This document shows, one piece after another, positions 1 through 8,122 of a stretch of DNA of 64,000 nt; the stretch's first letter is position 1, and every line of letters begins with the position of its first letter. Location: positions 221,204-285,203 of the forward strand of contig PXRO01000037.1 in assembly GCA_003021685.1 (NCBI GenBank), read 5' to 3'. The notes under the pieces are model-generated. The model was not told the DNA's origin, searched no databases, and saw nothing but the letters and a program-made list of their open reading frames with translations. The position numbers and the translations under genes were made by a program. The stretch is from Halobacteriales archaeon QS_4_62_28 (GTDB lineage: Archaea; Halobacteriota; Halobacteria; Halobacteriales; Haloarculaceae).

Positions 1-762
1 CTCGGCAACGATGTCGACGAGTGCGGAACCGACGATGATGCCGTCTGCACCGGCCGACACGATCCGTTCTGCGTGGTCGCCGGTCTTGATCCCGAAGCCG
101 ACGGCCCTGGGCACGTCCCAGTCGGCGATGCGGGCCAGACTCGCCTCGGTCGCGTCGTCCACGTCGTCGCGCGCGCCGGTGACGCCCAGTCGCGCCTGGA
201 CGTAGACGTAGCCCGAGGTCTGGTCCATCATCGCGGCCAGGCGGTCGCCCTCCGTCGTCGGCGCGACGATGAAGACGAGGTCGAGACCGTACTCGTCACA
301 GGTCGCCCGGAGCGGGCCGGCCTCCTCCGCTGGCAGGTCCGGCACGACGAAGCCCTCGATGCCGACCTCGGCGGCCTTCTTGACGAACGGCTCCGGGCCT
401 TGCTCCCCGCTCACGGCTTCGCCGTTCGCGTCGTCCGAGGCGTAACGCGCCTCGCTATCCCCGTACTGATAGATAAGATTGTAGTAGGTCATACAGACCA
501 GCGGCACGTCGACGTCCAGGTCCTCGACGAACTCGAAGAAACGGTCGGGAGTCATGCCCGCTTCCAGCGACCGGACGACGGCCTCCTGGATGGTCGGTCC
601 CTCGGCAATCGGTTCCGAGAAGGGGAGGCCGAGTTCGATCACGTCAGCACCGCCGCGGGCCAGTGCCTCGACGTACTCGACCGAGGACTCGTAGTCGGGG
701 TCGCCCGCCGCGAGATAGGGGACGAAGGCCGGTTCGTCGGCGAAGGCGCGTTCGAGTCCCAT
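1..762 (-). CDS. trpA: Tryptophan synthase alpha subunit, C-terminus outside window
   Basis: Cleaves indole-3-glycerol phosphate to indole and glyceraldehyde-3-phosphate and passes indole to TrpB. It starts [20 protein letters not shown] and continues in frame to the window edge (about 254 residues seen), so only the extreme C-terminus is missing. The TIM-barrel landmarks are present: [20 protein letters not shown] (Glu49 equivalent) and GPTIQEA. Odd point: the segment that reads PFSDPLADGP in E. coli reads [10 protein letters not shown] here, so the catalytic Asp60 equivalent is Glu. The ATG directly abuts the trpB stop codon, so it is the last gene of a trpC-trpB-trpA operon and should be translationally coupled. 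The assignment is very secure from sequence and operon context. Confidence 0.96.
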   Translation of the reverse strand, partial: MGLERAFADEPAFVPYLAAGDPDYESSVEYVEALARGGADVIELGLPFSEPIAEGPTIQEAVVRSLEAGMTPDRFFEFVEDLDVDVPLVCMTYYNLIYQYGDSEARYASDDANGEAVSGEQGPEPFVKKAAEVGIEGFVVPDLPAEEAGPLRATCDEYGLDLVFIVAPTTEGDRLAAMMDQTSGYVYVQARLGVTGARDDVDDATEASLARIADWDVPRAVGFGIKTGDHAERIVSAGADGIIVGSALVDIVAE

Positions 763-2010
763 CTACATCCCGCCTCCCATCTCGCGGAACAGCGACATGT
801 CCGGCGCGATATCCAGGTCGCGCTTGCTGGTCTCCTCGATGACAGTTTCGAGGTCCTTGTCACCGCGGCCGGAGACGTTGACGACGACGGTGTCGCCCAC
901 CTGGTCGTGGTGCTCTTCGAGATAGCCAAAGGCGTGAGCAGTCTCCAGTGCCGGGATGACACCCTCGTCCTGGGAGAGGCGATGGAAGGCTTCCAGTGCG
1001 GCGTCGTCGTCGACGTTGACCGGCGTGACACGGTCCTCGTCGACGAGGTGGGCCAGTTCCGGCCCGACGCCGGCGTAGTCCAGTCCCGCCGAGACGGAGT
1101 GAGACTCCATGATCTGGCCGTCCGAGTCCTGCAGGAGTTTCGTCCGAGCGCCGTGCAAGACGCCCTCGTCGCCGGTCGACAGCGACGCGGAGTTCGGCGC
1201 GACGCCTTCCTCCTCGTCGACCGAGAGCGAGGAGCCACCGGCCTCGACGGCATAGAGGTCGACGGCCTCGTCGGGCACGAAGTGATGGAAGGCACCCATT
1301 GTGTTCGATCCGCCGCCCGCGCAGGCCAGTACTGCGTCCGGGAGGTCGCCGGTCTTGTCCTGGACCTGCTCGCGGGCCTCCTCGCTGATGACGGCCTGGA
1401 AGTCCCGGACCATTGCCGGGAAGGGGGCCGGACCGACGACCGACCCGATGACGTAGTGGGTCGTCTCGACGGTGGTCGCCCAGTCGCGCATCGTCTCGCT
1501 GATGGCCTCCTTGAGCGTGCCCCGGCCGGTCGTGACCGGGTTCACTTCGGCATCGTTGAGCCGCATCCGGAAGACGTTGGGCCGCTGGCGTGCGATATCG
1601 GTCTCGCCCATGTAGATCTCACAGGGCATGTTCAGGTGGGCCGCGGCCATTGCCGTCGCCGTGCCGTGCTGGCCAGCGCCAGTTTCGGCGATGATGCGCT
1701 CTTTGCCCATGTACTTGGCCAGCAGGACCTGTCCGAGCGCGTTGTTGAGTTTGTGCGCTCCGCCGTGTAAAAGGTCCTCGCGCTTGAGATACACCTCGGT
1801 GTCGTAGCGCTCGGAGAGTTGGTCCGCGCGCTGGAGGGGCAGTGGTCGGCCGCCGAAGTCTGCCAGTCGCCGGCGAAACTCGTCCATGAAGCCGTCCTCG
1901 TTGTCGATCACGTACCGCTCGTAGGCGTCTGTCAACTCCTCGATGGCTGGCATCAGCGCCTCGGGTACGAACTGTCCGCCGTAGTCGCCGAACTTCGATT
2001 CGCTACTCAT
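763..2010 (-). CDS. trpB: Tryptophan synthase beta subunit
   Basis: PLP enzyme that condenses indole with L-serine to make L-tryptophan, in complex with TrpA. It has 415 residues, normal for the family. The N-terminus carries the typical [16 protein letters not shown]. The PLP-binding lysine is Lys87 in HGGAHKLNN, and the phosphate-binding glycine loop is visible as [12 protein letters not shown]. The KREDLLH and [11 protein letters not shown] segments are TrpB1-type, so this is the trpA-partnered enzyme and not the TrpB2 paralogue. The start ATG overlaps the trpC stop by 4 bases and the stop is immediately followed by the trpA ATG, giving a tight operon trpC-trpB-trpA. Confidence 0.98.
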   Translation of the reverse strand: MSSESKFGDYGGQFVPEALMPAIEELTDAYERYVIDNEDGFMDEFRRRLADFGGRPLPLQRADQLSERYDTEVYLKREDLLHGGAHKLNNALGQVLLAKYMGKERIIAETGAGQHGTATAMAAAHLNMPCEIYMGETDIARQRPNVFRMRLNDAEVNPVTTGRGTLKEAISETMRDWATTVETTHYVIGSVVGPAPFPAMVRDFQAVISEEAREQVQDKTGDLPDAVLACAGGGSNTMGAFHHFVPDEAVDLYAVEAGGSSLSVDEEEGVAPNSASLSTGDEGVLHGARTKLLQDSDGQIMESHSVSAGLDYAGVGPELAHLVDEDRVTPVNVDDDAALEAFHRLSQDEGVIPALETAHAFGYLEEHHDQVGDTVVVNVSGRGDKDLETVIEETSKRDLDIAPDMSLFREMGGGM

Positions 2011-2807
2011 TGTGTCTCGCTCGTCTGTTCCGTCAGTCGTCGTGTGTTCGCTGTCACGTCCGTCGCCGCGCCGCCCGCGTGGTCCATGATCGCCGAACCG
2101 ACGAGCAGGCCGTCCGCGCCGGCCCGACTCATTCGGGCCACGTCCTCGGGACTCTCTATGCCGCTTTCGGCAATGAGAGTGACGCCTTCCGGTGCTGCCG
2201 GGGCGACTCTCTCGAAGGTTGCCAGATCGACCTCGAGTTTCGCGAGGTCGCGGTTATTGACGCCGATGATCTCCGCGCCCGCCTCGATTGCCCGGCCGAG
2301 TTCCCCGGCGGTGTGTGTCTCAACGAGGACCTGGAAGCCACGGTCGCGCGCGGCCGCGATCAGGTCGTCGAGGTCGCCCGTCCCCGATTCGTCGAGAAAG
2401 CGCACGATCAGCAAAACCAGATCCGACTCGACCACGTCGAGTTGTGCCTCGTGCAGGACGAAGTCCTTGCGGAGGACGGGCACGTCGACGGCCTCGCGAA
2501 TCCGCTGCAGGGTCTCTATGGAACCACCGAAGTGCTCCGGTTCGGTCAACACCGAGAGCGCAGCAGCGCCCCCCTCGACCATGCTCCTCGCGAGTTCGAC
2601 CGGATCGTCCGTTCGCTCGCCGTCCGTCGTCGGACTCGTCGGCTTGATCTCCGCGATCAGTGGTACGCGACCGTCGGCGTCCGCTCGCTCGAATGCATCG
2701 ATCAGTGACCGGGCCTCGACGCTGACCCGACCCTCGGCACCACCCCGCTCGCGGGCGGCCGCCAGAATCGACTCGACTTCCGGTGCTATTTCATCACTGT
2801 CGCCCAT
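2007..2807 (-). CDS. trpC: Indole-3-glycerol phosphate synthase
   Basis: Converts CdRP (carboxyphenylamino-deoxyribulose phosphate) to indole-3-glycerol phosphate, the step before tryptophan synthase. About 266 residues. Barrel motifs are in order: [10 protein letters not shown] (substrate lysine), [22 protein letters not shown] (catalytic lysine), IGVNNRDL and [12 protein letters not shown]. The frame is open further upstream (to 2882), but ATG 2807 is preferred. The family begins near here, and a TATA-like CTTATGTA lies about 27 bases upstream, which fits a leaderless message. It is the first gene of the trp operon and overlaps trpB by 4 bases. Two TGTACA hexamers sit between the start codon and the TATA region and may be a repressor site. 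Confidence 0.95.
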   Translation of the reverse strand: MGDSDEIAPEVESILAAARERGGAEGRVSVEARSLIDAFERADADGRVPLIAEIKPTSPTTDGERTDDPVELARSMVEGGAAALSVLTEPEHFGGSIETLQRIREAVDVPVLRKDFVLHEAQLDVVESDLVLLIVRFLDESGTGDLDDLIAAARDRGFQVLVETHTAGELGRAIEAGAEIIGVNNRDLAKLEVDLATFERVAPAAPEGVTLIAESGIESPEDVARMSRAGADGLLVGSAIMDHAGGAATDVTANTRRLTEQTSETQ

Positions 2808-2810
2808 TGA

Positions 2811-2836
2811 TGTACAGTAACGGACAGAGTTGTACA
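2811..2836 (-). promoter_or_regulatory. Candidate operator: two TGTACA sites over the trpC promoter
   Basis: Identical palindromic hexamers TGTACA lie at 2811-2816 and 2831-2836, 20 bases apart centre to centre, or about two helical turns on the same DNA face. The distal copy overlaps the TATA-like element and the proximal copy ends 4 bases before the trpC ATG, next to the expected leaderless start site. A protein bound to both would block TBP and RNA polymerase. TGTACA is the known TRP-box core bound by the archaeal regulator TrpY in Methanothermobacter. Its use here is inference. Confidence 0.5.
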
Positions 2837-2999
2837 TAAGACTTGTCTTTGCCGGTGCGGTCCACTGTTCCGGCCCTGTCACACGACGACCAGTCGCGGT
2901 ACATCGACAGGTGTCCCTGATTCGTTTGTCCCCTTCCTACTGCTGGCACCGAGTGCGGCTTGGCGAATGTTCAAGAGCCGACGGGGCGAGAAAGGGGAC

Positions 3000-3464
3000 A
3001 TGAGCACCGCAGAGGCGGGCATCTACGCACGAGAGTCCGAGTATCTGGACCGATACGTCCAGTTCGGCGCGGCAGGCGAGAAGGTGATCCAGTTGTCGTT
3101 CCCCGAGACACCGGAAGACGAGGCGCGGGCGGAACACGCCCTCTTGGACCGGATCGAGGCGTATCTCGAAGGGACCGAGGACAACTTCACCGATATTGAC
3201 GTCGGCCTCACCGTTCCGACAGACCACCGGAGCGTCCTGGAGGCGGTCCGAAAGGTCCCCTACGGCGAGCAGGGCAGCGTCGAACAGGTCGCACGGATGG
3301 CTGCAGGGATCAATCACGAGGACGAGGATAGCATCCGGACGGTCAGGGAGGCACTCGCGAACAACCCCGCTCCGTTGCTGATCCCCGACCACCGCGTGCG
3401 TGACGGGCCAAGCGGCGCACCGACACCCGTAGTGCAGAAACTCCGGATCGTCGAAGGACTGTAG
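3000..3464 (+). CDS. MGMT/Ogt-fold alkyltransferase-like protein without catalytic Cys
   Basis: About 154 residues with the DNA-binding half of O6-methylguanine-DNA methyltransferase. VRKVPYGEQGSVEQVARMAG (residues about 83-102) matches the winged-helix start of Ogt/ATL proteins. The active-site segment that reads IPCHRV in Ogt reads IPDHRV here (Asp130), so it cannot accept an alkyl group on cysteine. By analogy with alkyltransferase-like (ATL) proteins, in which the Cys is Trp or Ala, it may bind damaged DNA without repairing it. This is inference. ATG 3000 is preferred over 2967 because homology begins soon after it. It is divergent from the trp operon across a short gap. Confidence 0.75.
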   Translation: MSTAEAGIYARESEYLDRYVQFGAAGEKVIQLSFPETPEDEARAEHALLDRIEAYLEGTEDNFTDIDVGLTVPTDHRSVLEAVRKVPYGEQGSVEQVARMAAGINHEDEDSIRTVREALANNPAPLLIPDHRVRDGPSGAPTPVVQKLRIVEGL

Positions 3465-3569
3465 CGGGCCGGATGGTCGAACGCACTCGTGGATTCGACC
3501 GCTCTTTCGATAGCTGGCAACAACGAATCGCCCACACGTTTATGTAATACGGTGTAATTGAGGGCAAAC

Positions 3570-3872
3570 ATGCCGACGATCAGTGCGCGTCTCGCCGACG
3601 ACGAGAAGGCAGAACTGGACGCAGTCGCAGAGCTACTCGCCGAGGACCGGTCGACGACGATCCGGAAGGCCCTGGGTGAAGGGCTGGAAACCCTGCGAAT
3701 ACGGGTCGCCGTCGAGCGCTACCAGTCGGGTGACGTCTCCGCCGCCGAGGCAGCCCAACTGGCCGACCTCTCCGTCGCCGAGTGGCTCAACGTCGCTCGC
3801 GAGCGCAACCTCACGACCCAACTCGCGCTTTCGGATCTGGAACTCGACGCCGACACCGCGACGGAGCTATGA
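3570..3872 (+). CDS. UPF0175-type antitoxin-like protein
   Basis: A 100-residue protein. The N-terminus (PTISARLADDEKAELDAVAE, then STTIRKALGEGLETL) resembles a ribbon-helix-helix regulator. The C-terminal half carries the UPF0175 signature of an ERYQSGDVSAAEAAQLADLS segment followed by VAEWLNVARERN. Such proteins are usually encoded just before a PIN-like DUF3368 gene and are thought to act as antitoxin and autoregulator. That is the arrangement here, with a 4-base ATGA overlap with the next gene. ATG 3570 was chosen over 3558 because PTISARL is a typical beginning. Upstream TTTATGTAATACGG (about 3539-3552) can supply the TATA box. Confidence 0.75.
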   Translation: MPTISARLADDEKAELDAVAELLAEDRSTTIRKALGEGLETLRIRVAVERYQSGDVSAAEAAQLADLSVAEWLNVARERNLTTQLALSDLELDADTATEL

Positions 3873-4393
3873 CCCGGATCTACGTCGGCCCGACCGTCGT
3901 GTACAGCCTCGGGCAAGTCGGCGAGCTGTCGCTTTTGACCGCGTTCGACGGCGAGGTCGTCATTCCCGATCCGGTCGTTGCGGAGTCGACCGTCGAACCC
4001 GCAGCGACGAACCTGGCAGACCTGCTCGAGGGCGACGAGGTCAGCGTCGTCACGGACCACGAGGACCACGTCGAGCGAGCGCGGGTGCTGCTTGGCGAGA
4101 AAGACGTCGGCTCGGCCCTCTCGGTGCTGGCCGGCGTCCTCGGCCACCGCGACCCCGAGGATCGGTCGGCCGTCGCCGTCGTCTCCGAGGACCGGACCGT
4201 TCGCCGGATGACCCGTGGTCTCGGTGCGGAGGTGACGAGCAGTTTCGGCGTTGTCGTTCGGGCGACACTTGAAGACAAGTATCTGAGTCCGAGTCAGGCA
4301 AAGCGAATCGTCCGCCGGATCGACCAGCACGGGATGCATCTCACCGGCGAACTGCGCGAACGAGCAGTCGGCGAAATCGCCGAGTCGGATTAA
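3869..4393 (+). CDS. DUF3368/PIN-like toxin-family protein, probably degenerate
   Basis: A 174-residue partner of the upstream UPF0175 gene. The layout matches DUF3368 PIN proteins: a GPTVVYSLGQVGELSLL start, EVVIPDPVVAEST, a VVSEDRTVRRMTRGLG core, and a C-terminal LEDKYLSPSQAKRIVRRIDQHGMHL helix pair. PIN ribonucleases normally open with a metal-binding Asp (as in a SDTGPLI motif). Here that position reads YVGPTVV, so one catalytic acid is missing and RNase activity is doubtful. Its stop codon shares TTAA with the stop of the convergent cetZ gene, so the two genes overlap by 4 bases. The family assignment is good, but activity is uncertain. Confidence 0.72.
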   Translation: MTRIYVGPTVVYSLGQVGELSLLTAFDGEVVIPDPVVAESTVEPAATNLADLLEGDEVSVVTDHEDHVERARVLLGEKDVGSALSVLAGVLGHRDPEDRSAVAVVSEDRTVRRMTRGLGAEVTSSFGVVVRATLEDKYLSPSQAKRIVRRIDQHGMHLTGELRERAVGEIAESD

Positions 4394-5553
4394 TATAGAG
4401 GCGCGAGTTCCTCGGTCTCGTCTCCCAGCAGTGCCTGGAGATTGTCGTCGCGCTCTCGCTGTGCGATGCCTTCCTTGGCTTCGATTGCCACCCGCTGGAG
4501 TTCCTTGACCCGCGGGACCTGGTGGACGCCAGCGAGGAGGACGACACTCGCAACGTGGTCGGCCGAGGGGAGCGGATAGTCGCCGCCCCGGACTTCCATA
4601 CTGCCCGTCTCCGCTTCGAGCCACGCGCGCCCGCGTTCGATTCCCTTCCGGTTGAGGTGCTCCGGCGGCCCGCTGCAAACCAGCAGAGACCGCTCTGTGC
4701 CCTGCAAGTCACAGGGAAGCGTGAGACGACCGAGCGCCGCCTTCCTGACGAGGCTGGTCACGCGATTGGTCGTCTCGGTTCCGTCCACGGAGTCACTGTC
4801 GTCTCCCAACAGAGGAATGGACGACCCAGTGTCAGTCTCGACGGTCTCGCGTGCGTAACCGACGGTCGAGACGCCACCGCCCGAGAGCGTGTTAATGATA
4901 TCCGAGGCGTCGACGACGCTCTCGCCGACCACGTCACTGGCGTCGACCGCACCCGCGCCAAAGAGGATCCCGAAGCGCCTGGCAATCTCCTGGTTGATCC
5001 GCTCGAATCCGCCGCGCATCGACTCGCCGGCGCTACGCCAGGCGTCGTTGTCGAACACCAGCAGATTGTCGACCTCGCGGACGAACGTCCGGAACGACCG
5101 CGCGGCATTCAGCGTGTACAGACCCCCCTCGGCCGCGGCTGGCAAGATCCCGAGACCGAACACCGGTTCGGTGTAAATCATCCGGAGGTGTTCGGCGAGG
5201 ACGGGTGCACCACCACTGCCGGTCCCGCCGCCGAGGCCCGCGACGATCAGAAACGCGTCGATCTCGTGAGTCGAGAGCCGATCTAGCGCGCCCTGCATCT
5301 CTTCGATGTCGTCGGCCGCGATCTCCGCTCCGAGTTCGTTGTCGCCCCCGACGCCGTGGCCCTCGACCCGCGATTGCCCGATCAATACGCGGTTCTCGTC
5401 GGGAACGTGTTCGAGGCCAGCGAGGTCGGCCGCCGCGGTGTTGACCGCGACCGGAGCCGTGAAGATGTCCTGCCCAGTGCGTTGTTCGTAGTCGACGAAC
5501 GCGTCGACGATCTTTCCACCCGCCTGTCCAAACCCGATCAGTGCTAATTTCAT
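4390..5553 (-). CDS. cetZ: CetZ, tubulin/FtsZ-superfamily cytoskeletal GTPase
   Basis: A 387-residue CetZ, a haloarchaeal tubulin-superfamily protein involved in cell shape (known for Haloferax CetZ1). The N-terminal Rossmann start is MKLALIGFGQAGGKIVDAF. The GTP-binding tubulin signature GLGGGTGSGGAP is at residues 107-118, followed by the T-loops and the GILPAAAEGGLYTLNAARSF segment typical of CetZ rather than FtsZ. The C-terminal domain is complete and ends ELAPLY. It stands alone, convergent with the PIN-like gene. A TATA-like TATAAC at about 5657-5662 would give a leader of about 75 bases. The subgroup number cannot be decided without a tree, but the family is certain. Confidence 0.93.
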   Translation of the reverse strand: MKLALIGFGQAGGKIVDAFVDYEQRTGQDIFTAPVAVNTAAADLAGLEHVPDENRVLIGQSRVEGHGVGGDNELGAEIAADDIEEMQGALDRLSTHEIDAFLIVAGLGGGTGSGGAPVLAEHLRMIYTEPVFGLGILPAAAEGGLYTLNAARSFRTFVREVDNLLVFDNDAWRSAGESMRGGFERINQEIARRFGILFGAGAVDASDVVGESVVDASDIINTLSGGGVSTVGYARETVETDTGSSIPLLGDDSDSVDGTETTNRVTSLVRKAALGRLTLPCDLQGTERSLLVCSGPPEHLNRKGIERGRAWLEAETGSMEVRGGDYPLPSADHVASVVLLAGVHQVPRVKELQRVAIEAKEGIAQRERDDNLQALLGDETEELAPLY

Positions 5554-5822
5554 TGGTTAGTCCCCGGGGGCCGCCCGCCGTCGCCGGAGTGCAACCAGCG
5601 TCTTCTGGTCTGTCACGGCCCCCGTTCCAGATCGACGTATCACTACCAGCTCACATTGTTATAGAGTCGTTTACTCCAGCTGTCATTGCCACTAGGTTAC
5701 AGAACAACTTCCGAGAACGCCACCTCAACCGGTCCGTGCCTGTCGGACGGAGAGAGCCGTTGCCGGTCTGACGAGACTCGTTAGCTCGCCGTCCTCGTTA
5801 GGGACTCAGACGACTGATCGCT

Positions 5823-5865
5823 GCGAGATCGGGCGGCTCTACGGAGAGAGCCGCTGGCGATCTCG
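5823..5865. terminator. Strong hairpin spanning the aspS stop codon
   Basis: The arms 5823-5840 and 5846-5865 pair as two 8-bp helices (GCGAGATC and GCGGCTCT with their complements), separated by a small internal loop and closed by a 5-base loop. The aspS stop codon (5839-5841) lies at the base of the loop. This could be a 3' end or RNA-stability structure for aspS. No U-tract, the usual archaeal termination signal, follows it immediately, so the function is uncertain. Confidence 0.4.
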
Positions 5866-7137
5866 CGGGAATATCACTGCCTCCCGAACGTTACCGAGAC
5901 CGAGCATCGTCATGATGAGGCGCTCGCCGCCGAGACCCCAGCCGGCGTGGGGCGGCATGCCGTACTTGAACATCTCGGTGTAGTAGTCGAAGGCTTCCGG
6001 GTCGAGTCCCTGCTGTTCGAAGCCTTCGACGAGGTGCTCGAAGCGGTGTTCACGCTGGCCGCCAGAAACCAGTTCCATCTCGGGGTGCATCATGTCGAAG
6101 CCGGTCGAGACTTCGTCGTCCTGGTCCATGATGTAGAAGGGCTTGATCTCGCTTGGCCAGTCGGTGACGAAGTAGTGTTCGCCGACGTCCCGTCCGAGCG
6201 CGTGCTCGCCCTCGGTCGGCAGATCGTCGCCCCAGACGAGCGGTTCGTCGAGTTCGTCCGTCGCGTTGATGCGTTCGATGGCCTCTTCGTAGGTCAGGCG
6301 CGGGAAGTCGCCATCGGGAGTTTCGAACTCGTCGGCTATGTCGAGCGCTTCGAGTTGCTCCCGGCAGTTCGCTTCGACGCCTTCGTAGGCCGCCTGGACG
6401 ACAGACTCGCAGGCGTCCATCGCTTCGGTGTGGTCGTAGAAGGCCGACTCGAAGTCGATGGAGGTCGCTTCGTTGAGGTGGCGGGGCGTGTTGTGCTCCT
6501 CGGCACGGAAGATCGGACCGATCTCGAAGACGCGTTCGAGGCCGGAGCCGATCATCAGCTGCTTGAACAGCTGCGGGCTCTGGTTCATGAACGCTTCCTG
6601 CCCGAAGTACGTGATCGGGAACAGCTCTGTACCGCCCTCGGTTCCGGTGGCGACGATTTTCGGCGTGTTGATCTCGGTACAGCCCAGTTCCCGGAACTGC
6701 TCGCGAACGGCACGCTGGACCTCCGCGCGGATCTCGAAGATGGCCTTGACCTCCGCTTTGCGCAGGTCGAGCGTTCGGTTGTCGAGTCGCGTCGACAGTT
6801 CGGCATCGACCTTGCCGGAGGGATCGAGTGGCAGTTCGGGGTCGGCCTCGCTGATCACGTCGACCGATCCGGGCGTGACCTCGACGCCGGTGGGAGCACG
6901 GGGCTCTTCCTCGACGTCACCCGTGACGCTGATAACGGACTCGCGGCGGACGTCGAGCCCCGTCTCGACGAGTGCGTCGTCCATCTCGTCTTTCTCGAAT
7001 TTGATCTGAATCTTCCCCGTCGTATCCCGGAGGATCAGGAAGGCGATGCCACCGAGGTCGCGCACCTCGTGTACCCAGCCAGCGACAGTGACCGTGTCGC
7101 CTGGCTCGGCGTCTGCCGTGTACGTTCGCTCGTCCAT
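5839..7137 (-). CDS. aspS: Aspartyl-tRNA synthetase, archaeal type
   Basis: Class II synthetase that charges tRNA-Asp. In archaea of this type it may also act on tRNA-Asn. It has 432 residues. An N-terminal OB-fold anticodon-binding domain (about 15-100, [21 protein letters not shown]) is followed by the catalytic domain. Motif 2 is [14 protein letters not shown] and motif 3 is [11 protein letters not shown] near the C-terminus. There is no bacterial insertion domain, so this is the short archaeal form. GTTTAAG at 7161-7167 lies 24-30 bases upstream of ATG 7137 and marks a leaderless promoter. Its 3' end forms the hairpin at 5823-5865. Confidence 0.97.
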   Translation of the reverse strand: MDERTYTADAEPGDTVTVAGWVHEVRDLGGIAFLILRDTTGKIQIKFEKDEMDDALVETGLDVRRESVISVTGDVEEEPRAPTGVEVTPGSVDVISEADPELPLDPSGKVDAELSTRLDNRTLDLRKAEVKAIFEIRAEVQRAVREQFRELGCTEINTPKIVATGTEGGTELFPITYFGQEAFMNQSPQLFKQLMIGSGLERVFEIGPIFRAEEHNTPRHLNEATSIDFESAFYDHTEAMDACESVVQAAYEGVEANCREQLEALDIADEFETPDGDFPRLTYEEAIERINATDELDEPLVWGDDLPTEGEHALGRDVGEHYFVTDWPSEIKPFYIMDQDDEVSTGFDMMHPEMELVSGGQREHRFEHLVEGFEQQGLDPEAFDYYTEMFKYGMPPHAGWGLGGERLIMTMLGLGNVREAVIFPRDRQRLSP

Positions 7138-7192
7138 GGGCGTCCGTTTGACGGCACGGACTTAAACTCCGTTTATTTAGATTCGCCAGCAG

Positions 7193-8122
7193 TCACCGAC
7201 CGCACAGCCACTCAGCGAGCCACTCGCGATGGACGGCGACGGCGTCGTCACCGGTCAGTTCGGGATAGCGCGGCCGCGTAACCGTCCCGGCCGAATCGAC
7301 AGCCGAGCAGACGATGGCTGCGACCCGGTCTGCAACCGAGACGTCTGGCAGTGGGCGAACCGACTCATAGCCCGCCCGGACGGCCCGCCGGAGCGTCGAC
7401 GGGTCCTCGGCGTACCACGTCGCCACGAGGTGTTGGACGGTCGCAACCGCGAGTGCTGGATGGGCGGCCAGTGGCTGTCCCCAGTCCAGAATCGCAGCCA
7501 GTTCGTCGCCGTCGACGAGGGCGTTGCCCGGCCGGAGGTCCCACGGGAAATAGCGAGCGGTTCCGGACACCGGCTGGTGGTCGGCCAGTGCGGATTCGAT
7601 GTCCGGCCGCAGGCTGTCGAACGCGTGGGGGAGCGCGCCGACGCCCTCGCGAGCGTACTGCTCGAAGAAGTCGGCCGGGTCCGGGCCTGTCGCAGTGAGT
7701 GTCCCGGTTTCGTCGACGGTCACCGGTCCCGCAGTCCCGAAGGCGAACGACGCGTGCAGTTCGCCGAGCGCTCGGCCGAATCGGCGCGCCAGTCGGCGCT
7801 GTGAAGCGTCGTCGAGGGCGGCGAATCGCTCGTGGAGGTCGTCGCCGGCGACGTACTCCGTGACGAGATAGCCCTCCTCGCCGCGACGGCCACTGCCCAG
7901 CAATCGTGGGACCGGAATCGTAGTGCGCTCGCTGATCGCAGTCAGGACAGCGGCCTCCGTGCGGGCCGTGCACGCCTCCGGCGTCGTCTGGACCACGACC
8001 GACGGGTGTGTGGCGTAGTGGGCCACGGCAGTCTCCTTGTGGTTGCCCTGCGACGGTCGCTCGACAGCGTCGGGGTCCTGGTCGCCGACGACGCGACTGA
8101 GAATGGACGCGACGGCCGTCAT
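7193..8122 (-). CDS. Phosphotransferase-family (APH-like) kinase
   Basis: A 309-residue aminoglycoside-phosphotransferase-fold protein; the substrate is unknown. The N-lobe has VPRLLGSGRRGEEGYLVTEY, which forms the hinge. The C-lobe has the catalytic WDLRPGN loop (Asp and Asn present; the common His is Trp, as in many haloarchaeal members) and the metal-binding LDWG. ATG 8122 overlaps the stop codon of the HAD-phosphatase gene by 4 bases, so the two form one transcript and may act on related small molecules. The open frame reaches 8209 but that part overlaps the HAD gene and looks non-coding. The fold is confident and the reaction unknown. Confidence 0.85.
   Translation of the reverse strand: MTAVASILSRVVGDQDPDAVERPSQGNHKETAVAHYATHPSVVVQTTPEACTARTEAAVLTAISERTTIPVPRLLGSGRRGEEGYLVTEYVAGDDLHERFAALDDASQRRLARRFGRALGELHASFAFGTAGPVTVDETGTLTATGPDPADFFEQYAREGVGALPHAFDSLRPDIESALADHQPVSGTARYFPWDLRPGNALVDGDELAAILDWGQPLAAHPALAVATVQHLVATWYAEDPSTLRRAVRAGYESVRPLPDVSVADRVAAIVCSAVDSAGTVTRPRYPELTGDDAVAVHREWLAEWLCGR

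Noticed and set aside
73-1770. Long plus-strand open frame (565 codons) opposite trpA and trpB
   Set aside because: It is antisense to two unmistakable genes. In GC-rich haloarchaeal DNA such frames arise from strong third-position GC, and the translation shows no known motif.
5947-7281. 444-codon plus-strand frame opposite aspS
   Set aside because: Antisense shadow of a conserved synthetase; no domain or plausible start context.
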